Assembly (NCBI RefSeq): GCF_004011695.2
Contig: NC_082410.1
Coordinates: 1,940,141-2,004,140, forward strand
Length of the DNA stretch: 64,000 nt
Direction: 5' to 3'
Source: Ascochyta rabiei
Taxonomy: Eukaryota; Ascomycota; Dothideomycetes; Pleosporales; Didymellaceae
Shown here: positions 58,700 to 64,000 of the stretch, piece after piece
Layout of the letters: each line of letters opens with the position of its first letter
How positions within the stretch are numbered: position 1 is the first letter of the stretch
Translations under genes and position numbers: made by a program
The notes under the pieces: model-generated
What the model saw: only the letters and a program-made list of their open reading frames with translations
Told to the model about the DNA's origin: nothing
The model's database searches: none

Positions 58700-59340
58700 G
58701 GGCCACCAACCAAAGTAGTCCCCACAACCCGAGTGATACCCGCCAACCTGAGTGATACCCGCCAACCCAAGTAGAGCCCCCTAACCCAAGTAGAGCCCCC
58801 AACCCATGCGGATCCCCCAACTCAAGTAGAACCCCCAACCCAAGTAGAGCCCCCAACCCATGCGGATCCCCCAACCTAAGTAGAGCCCCCGACCCAAGTA
58901 GAGCCCCCAACCCAAGTAGAGCCCCCGACCCAAGTAGAGCCCCCAACCCATGCGGATCCCCCAATCCACGTAGTTAGCACCAACCTGCATAGTCAGCATT
59001 AACCTGCGTAGTAAGCATTAACCCGCGCAGTAAGCATCAATCCACATAGTCACATGGTCAGCATCAAGCCGCGTAGTCAGCACAAACCCGCGTGGTTCCC
59101 TGAGTAGTTCCACAAGTAGTGCGTCAACCCAAGTGGTTGCCCCACCCGAGTGGCACGTCCAACCCGAGTAGGTCCCCCAATCCAAGTGGTTCCCAAGTAG
59201 TTCCCCACGTGGTTCCCTAAGTAGCGCGCCAAGTAGTGCGCCACCCTAAGTGGTCCAAAAGTAGTCCCCCAAAGTGGCCCAAAAGTGGTCCCCGCAAGCC
59301 AAGGGAGTCCACATCAGTGCCCCCAAGTAGTAAGAGCCGA
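58700..59340. repeat. C-rich minisatellite
   Basis: Imperfect tandem units of about 18-20 bp, core CCCCCAACCCAAGTAGAG with a variant CCCCCAACCCATGCGGAT, most regular at 58,770-58,970 and degenerating to the right. Open frames here read as Gly-Leu-rich repeats and are not genes. Confidence 0.85.
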
Positions 59341-59999
59341 TCATTTAAGAAGAGCCCCCGATCCAGGAAGAGCCCACAATCCAGAGAGAGCAGACCAAAC
59401 TAAGTGAGTCCCCATCTAAAAGCAGCCGTGCGTATTGAAGAAAGTGAGAGTCAGGACAAAGTAAATTTAGATAGATAGTAGAGTAGTTAAGAAAGACATG
59501 CGCAATAGGTAGAAGAGCCAGCAGGATGGTGGATGGGAGAGGTACAAGAAGTTGTTCGTGCAAGAGGGCGTCAATCGCGTTGATCGCGCGAATTTGGATT
59601 AGGCGGGGTTGGTTGCTTTGTAAATCAGGTATAAGAATAAATGGTAGAGGGAAAGGGCATTTAAACAGGGTATTAGGTAGATTAGAAAGATAGAACGGGA
59701 TAAAAATGACGTAGAGCAAGGTGTTTTGGGCGTTTACATAGTATTGTCACAAGATAGAACAGTAGTTAGGGGAAGTTTAGCAAATCCGATTGTGGTGCCG
59801 CAGCCCAGAAAGGCATTCCTGAACCTGTAGATGCCGTAGTGCGTGAGAGAGGGCGGGCGGAGGGCCCGTCAGGTGTCACAAAGCAGTTGGGCAGGGCGGT
59901 AGAGGGTAAAGGAGAAAGAGGGGAGGTGGGTGGGCCGTGATAAGGCATCACGAGCAAAGGATAAAGGAGAGAAGAGAGTAGAATAAGGGTGGGCGGTGG
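59341..59999. other. Subtelomeric sequence without a recognisable gene
   Basis: About 660 bp of transition sequence, containing part of the GGGCGG...GGGCCCGT repeat family towards its right end (about 59,850 on). Confidence 0.4.
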
Positions 60000-60345
60000 G
60001 CCCGTGATAAGGTATCACGGGAGAGGGGGTAGAGGGTTGGGCGGGGGGGGCCCGTGGATGTGCCCCCGGAGCGATGCGGTTAAGAGTGAAGGAGGGGAGG
60101 TGTTTAAGACCGTGAAGCGGGATAGAGAAGAGTAGCAGGTAAGCAGGGTGAAGAAGAGAAAGTGGGTGGGCGGTAGGCCCGTCAAGTGTTACACAAGAGT
60201 GAAGAGGCAGTTGTAGAGATAGATAAGCGGTACAGAGAGCGGTTTTAAGGCGAATTTTTTTCAGCAACGCAATGGTAGTAGCAATCAGAGTAGCGTTGTT
60301 CATGCAGCAGTATAACAGCGCGCAAGTAGCAGAGATAGGGTTAAG
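60000..60345 (+). repeat. Second copy of the subtelomeric tail with a relic TLH C-terminus
   Basis: Matches 50,100-50,435: the hairpin motif (GGCCCGTGGATGTGCCCCC at about 60,048), the CCGTGAAGCGGGATAGAG stretch, AGCAGGTAAGCAGGGTGAAG, TAGATAAGCGGTACAGA, then a translated relic of the helicase C-terminus (FSATQW-like, FSNAMVVAIRVALF near 60,258-60,310). The end of this relic is the border of the cytosine-free tract. Confidence 0.8.
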
Positions 60346-63300
60346 AGATGTATAAAAGAAGAAAAGGAAAGAAAAGAGAAATGAAAGAATTGTTAAGAGA
60401 AGAGAATAGTAGAGAGGATAAAGTAAGAAGAGAAGTAGAAAAAGGTAAAAAATTGTTAAAAGAGTGTTAGTAGGATAGAAAAGATAGTTAAATGTAGTAT
60501 TTAATAAAGAGAGAGTGTAAAAGTATTAGAAAAGATATTTAAAGTGATTAAGATGTAAAGATAGTAAATGAAGAAAAAAGAGTAGAAAATAGAGAAAGAT
60601 GAAAAGAAAGAATTAAAAAGAAGAGAAGAAAGTAGAAGAAGAAGTTAGTTTATTAAAAGATGTATGAAATAAAAGAGTAGTTAAATAGAAGGTGAAAAGA
60701 AAAGAAAGATTAGAAAGAGTAAAAGTTGAGAAAAGAAAGAAGGTTGAAGAGAAAAAGTGTAGAAAGAGGAAGGAAAGGAAAAAGTAAAGTAAAAAGGAAA
60801 GTTGTAGTTTGTTAGAAATTTAAAAAGGTTGAGGAAGAAGTAAATAAGGAGAAAAGAAGAGAAAAGGTATAAAAAGAAGTAAAAAGTAGAGAGTATATGT
60901 TTAAAGAGTTTATAAAGAGTTTAGGGAAAGAGATAAGAGATAGAAAGAAGAGAGAGATTGAGAAGAAAATTTAGAAAAGTAGAAAGAATAAGAATAGAGT
61001 AAAGAAAGTAAGAGGTAAGGATAGAAGAAAGAAGTAGAAGAAAAGGAAAAGAAGTTAAAAGAGGTTAGTTAAGAAGAAAATAATGTTTAAGAAAGAAAGA
61101 TAAGAGAGTAAAGTAGGTTAAGAAGAGAGTAAGAATAATAGGTAGGTGTTAGTATAGAAAGAGAGTATAAGTTTAGAAAAGAAAAGTTAGTAGGGTAAGA
61201 AGTAAAAGTAGTGTAAATAAAAGAAAAGAAGAGAGAAGAAGGTTAAAAAGAGAGATAAAAGTAGAAGGTTTTAAAAATAAAGAAAGTAAGTTGTAAGAAA
61301 GAGAGTAAGAATAAAAGAGAAGAGTAGGGGTTAAGTGTAGGAGAAGAAGTAAGAGTAAGAGAAAGAAGGTGTAAGGATAAAGGTGGGAATATTAGTATAG
61401 GAAGAAAGTGTAATTTTAGAGAGAAAAGTAAAAAAAAATTAAGTTAGTAGAGTAAAAGATAGAGTAAAGAGTAAATATAGGTGTAAAGAGAGAAGGAAGA
61501 AAGTTAAGGTGTTAGAAAAGAGAGTAGTAGAGAAAAGTAAGTGGAAAAGATGAGTAGAAAAGATAAGAAGAAGAGAGTAAGTATTAGGAGTAAAAAATTA
61601 GAGAGAGAAGAGAAAGGTAGAAAGAGAATAAGTAAGATAGAGAGAGGGTAAGTGAGAAAGTAAGTGTATGTGTTAGGAAGAAGGTAAGGAATAGAGTGAG
61701 AGAAAGTAGAGAAGAAAGTAATAGTAATAGTTAGGTTTTAGTGTGAGAAGAGAGATAGGGTTTGGAGAAAAGTTAGAAGAGTAAAATTTAAAGTTTTAAA
61801 AAAGAGAGAAGAAGGAGAATAGGAAAAGAAAGAGTAGTAGTTTAAAGAAAGATTATTAAAAAGTAGAGAAGATTAGGAGTAGTAGAGTAAGGAAAGGAAA
61901 GGATAAGGGAAGTAGAAAGGATAAGAAAAGTAGAAAGGATAGAGAAAAGTAGTAAGGATTAGAGAATAGGTATTGTGAGTAGAAGAGTAGAGGGAAGAAA
62001 AAGATAAGAGAAGAAGAAGTAGGAGAGAGTAGAATAAAGAGAAGAGTAAAGTAAGGAAGAGAGTAGAGTAAGGAAGAAGGAGAGAATAAGTGTAAGGGTT
62101 AGGGTTTTAGAGTAAAAAGAGGGTTAGGGTTTTAGTGTAAGAAGAGAGGTTAGGGTTAAAGTAGGAGAGAGTGTGGAAAGAGAAGAGGTAGAGGTAAGAG
62201 TGTAAGTAAAAGTAAGGAGTAAGGTTTAAGTGTAAGAGAAGAGTAGAGGTAGGAAAGAGAGAGTAGAGAAGAGGGTGAAAGTAGAAATAAGTAGAAGTAA
62301 AGGTAAGGGTGAGGGAGAGAAAGTAGGAGGAAAGAAGAATTTAAGAGTAAGAGAGGGTAGAGTGTAAGAGGAAGAGTTAAGGAGAGAAGTAGAGAGTAAA
62401 GATTAGAAGAAGGAAGAAAGTAGGGATAAGGAAGAGAAAGTGTAAAGGTTTTAATGTAAGAATAAAGAAGAGTGTAAGAGTAAGTATAAGGTTTTAGTGT
62501 AGGAAGAGGGTTGGGTTTTAAGTAAAAGTAGAAGAAAAGAGAAAGATGTAGTAAGTGGTAGAAAAGAGTAGAAGAAAGAGAAGGAAGAAGTAGAATAAGT
62601 TAAAGAAAAAGTAGTGTTTAAGAGTTAAGAAAGTAGGAAAAAGGAGAAGAAAGTAGAGGTAATAAGTAAAAAGAGAAAAGAAGTAGTAGAAGTAGTAGAA
62701 GAGGTAGTAGTAGAGAAGGAGTTTAGATTGTAAAAGGGTTAGGGTTTAGTGTAGGAAAAGTGTTAGGGTTTTGGTGTAGGAAGAGTAGGTAAAGGTTGAG
62801 GAAAAGAAAGGTGAGAAAAGGAAAAAGAAGAAAGAGAGTTTTGTAGTAAAGTTTTAGAAAAAGAAGGAGAAGGTGAGTGTAGGTTAAAGAAGAAAGTAAG
62901 AGGTGAAAAAAAGTAAGTAGAAGGAAGTAAGTGTTAGGAGTAAAAAAGTAGAAAGAGAAGGAGAGTTAAGAAGAAGAATTAAGAAGAAGAGAGTAGAAGT
63001 GAAGGTGAAAAAGAGGGAGAAAATGTAGGGGTGAGGGAGAAAGAGAGTAAGAGAGTTAAAGAAGAAGAGTGTAAGGGTAAGGGGTAGGGTTAAGTTAGAA
63101 AGAAGAGTTAGAGGAGTTTAAGGGTTGGGGAAAAAAAGGGTAGAAGAGAAGGAGGTGAAAATAGAAGAGAGGGAAGAAAAGTAAAGTAGAGTGTGAAGAA
63201 AGTAAGAAAAAGAAAGTAAGAGTAAAAGTAGTAGTAGAAAGAGAAGTAAGGATAGAAGGAAAAGTAGAAGAAAGAATAGAAAAGAGTAGAGGAAAAGAAA

Positions 63301-63920
63301 AGAAAAGGGAAAAAGGGAGTAGAGGTAGAAGTAGTAGTAGTAGAGAAAAGGGTTAGGGTTTTAGAGTAAGAAGAGTGTTAGGGTTTTAGTGTTAGAAAAG
63401 AGGTTAGTAGAGAGAAGTAAGTGGAAAGAGTAGGAAAAGAAAAAAAGAAGGAAGGAGGTTTTAGAGTTGTAAAGAAGGAAAAAGAAGGTAAGTGTAAGGT
63501 GAAGAAGAGAGTAAGGAGTTAAAAAGAGGTAGGTAGGAGAAGGTAAGTGTTAAGAGTAAAAAAGAAAAGAGATAAGAAAAAGATAGAGAAAAAGAGTTAA
63601 GAAGAAGGAGTTAAGAAAGAGTAAGAAAAAAAGAGGTTAAGGTGAAAGTAGAAGAGAGTGTAAGTAAGAGTAAGGTTTAGGGTTTTAGTGTATGGAAAGA
63701 GGGTAGGGTAAGAGAAAAGAAGAGAAAGAAGAGAAGAGTAGAGGTAAAAGAGAAAGAGTAGAGATGAGTGTAAAAGGAGTAGTAAGTGTAAGTAAAGGTA
63801 AGGAAGAGGGAGGGTTTAGAAGTAGGAGAGGGTGTAAGAGTAAGGGTTAGAAGAAGGAAGAAAGAAAGTAGGAGTAAAGAAGAGAAAGTGTAAGAGTAAG
63901 TGTTAGGTTTTAGTGTAGGA
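60331..63920. repeat. Cytosine-free, purine-rich subtelomeric tract
   Basis: On reading every line from 60,331 to the telomere, no C was seen on the + strand. The sequence is A- and G-rich with some T. It is not a simple tandem repeat, but a short module (TTAGGGTTTTAGTGTAGGAAGAG and variants) recurs at about 61,733, 62,096, 62,130, 62,487, 62,740, 63,350, 63,680 and 63,905. No open frame of useful length exists on either strand. Confidence 0.92.
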
Positions 63921-64000
63921 AGAGGGTTAGGGTTAGGGTTAGGGTTAGGGTTAGGTTAGGGTTAGGGTTAGGGTTAGGGTTAGGGTTAGGGTTAGGGTTA
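63921..64000. repeat. Telomere, (TTAGGG)n
   Basis: About 13 TTAGGG units to the last base of the window with one short TTAGG variant near 63,950. The G-rich strand runs 5' to 3' towards the right edge, so this is a true chromosome end. Confidence 0.97.

Noticed and set aside
58581..58999. Gly-Leu-rich minus-strand frames (GLGALLGSGALL repeats)
   Set aside because: Translation of the C-rich minisatellite.
61000..63900. Sequencing or assembly artefact as sole explanation for the C-free tract
   Set aside because: The tract is nonrepetitive over kilobases and contains ordered variants of a module leading into a normal telomere; an artefact remains possible but is not the simplest reading. Raw reads would decide.

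Overview
The window is the end of a chromosome from a filamentous ascomycete (Pezizomycotina; the exact class cannot be read from the sequence). Four things support this. The right edge is an array of TTAGGG repeats running to base 64,000. The host genes have short GT-AG introns of roughly 46-110 bp. Transposons carry heavy C-to-T/G-to-A decay of the RIP type, in which CAG and TGG codons have become TAG. The gene families (GH79 glycosidase, fungal sugar permease, TPR-CHAT and caspase-like proteases, OrsD-type zinc finger plus RecQ helicase) are typical of these fungi.

Layout, left to right. 1-700: remains of a pogo-type transposon inside a TIR element. 1,134-12,258: ordinary single-copy DNA with a secreted GH79 glycosidase, a convergent MFS sugar transporter, a membrane fatty-acid desaturase and a small three-exon 75-residue gene, separated by long stretches without a recognisable gene. 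12,686-17,873: two decayed convergent cell-death-type proteases, a C14 caspase-like gene (split by a retroelement) and a TPR-CHAT gene. 17,940-25,600: gene fragments, three more copies of the same ~1 kb SINE-like retroelement, a pogo transposon nested in one of them, and a 203-bp (TTG)n tract. 25,694-27,729: a TIR element holding a Tc1-type element and a MITE inserted at the same TA. 29,342-31,896: a small cysteine-rich secreted protein gene and its decayed inverted paralogue. 32,947-45,165: another copy of the TIR element split by two RIP-damaged Ty3/gypsy retrotransposons.

45,200-64,000 is the subtelomere proper. It starts with interstitial TTAGGG-like repeats. Then comes a 4.46-kb telomere-linked helicase relic (TLH1) that stays in one reading frame despite dozens of stops, a repeat-rich tail, an intact 564-codon gene of unknown function, and a second, better preserved helicase gene (TLH2) divergent from it. 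The end consists of minisatellites, a relic helicase C-terminus, a ~3.6-kb tract with no cytosine on the + strand, and the telomere.

The most unusual signals are these: (i) the half of the TLH proteins upstream of the RecQ domain carries what looks like a tyrosine-recombinase core (Arg box, [R/W]H box, and H-x8-Y in both copies), so they may be recombinase-helicase fusions; (ii) an intact unknown gene sits head-to-head with TLH2; (iii) the cytosine-free tract borders the telomere; (iv) the caspase/CHAT protease pair is convergent; (v) several transposon insertions can be dated relative to each other because an empty-site copy lies in the same window.
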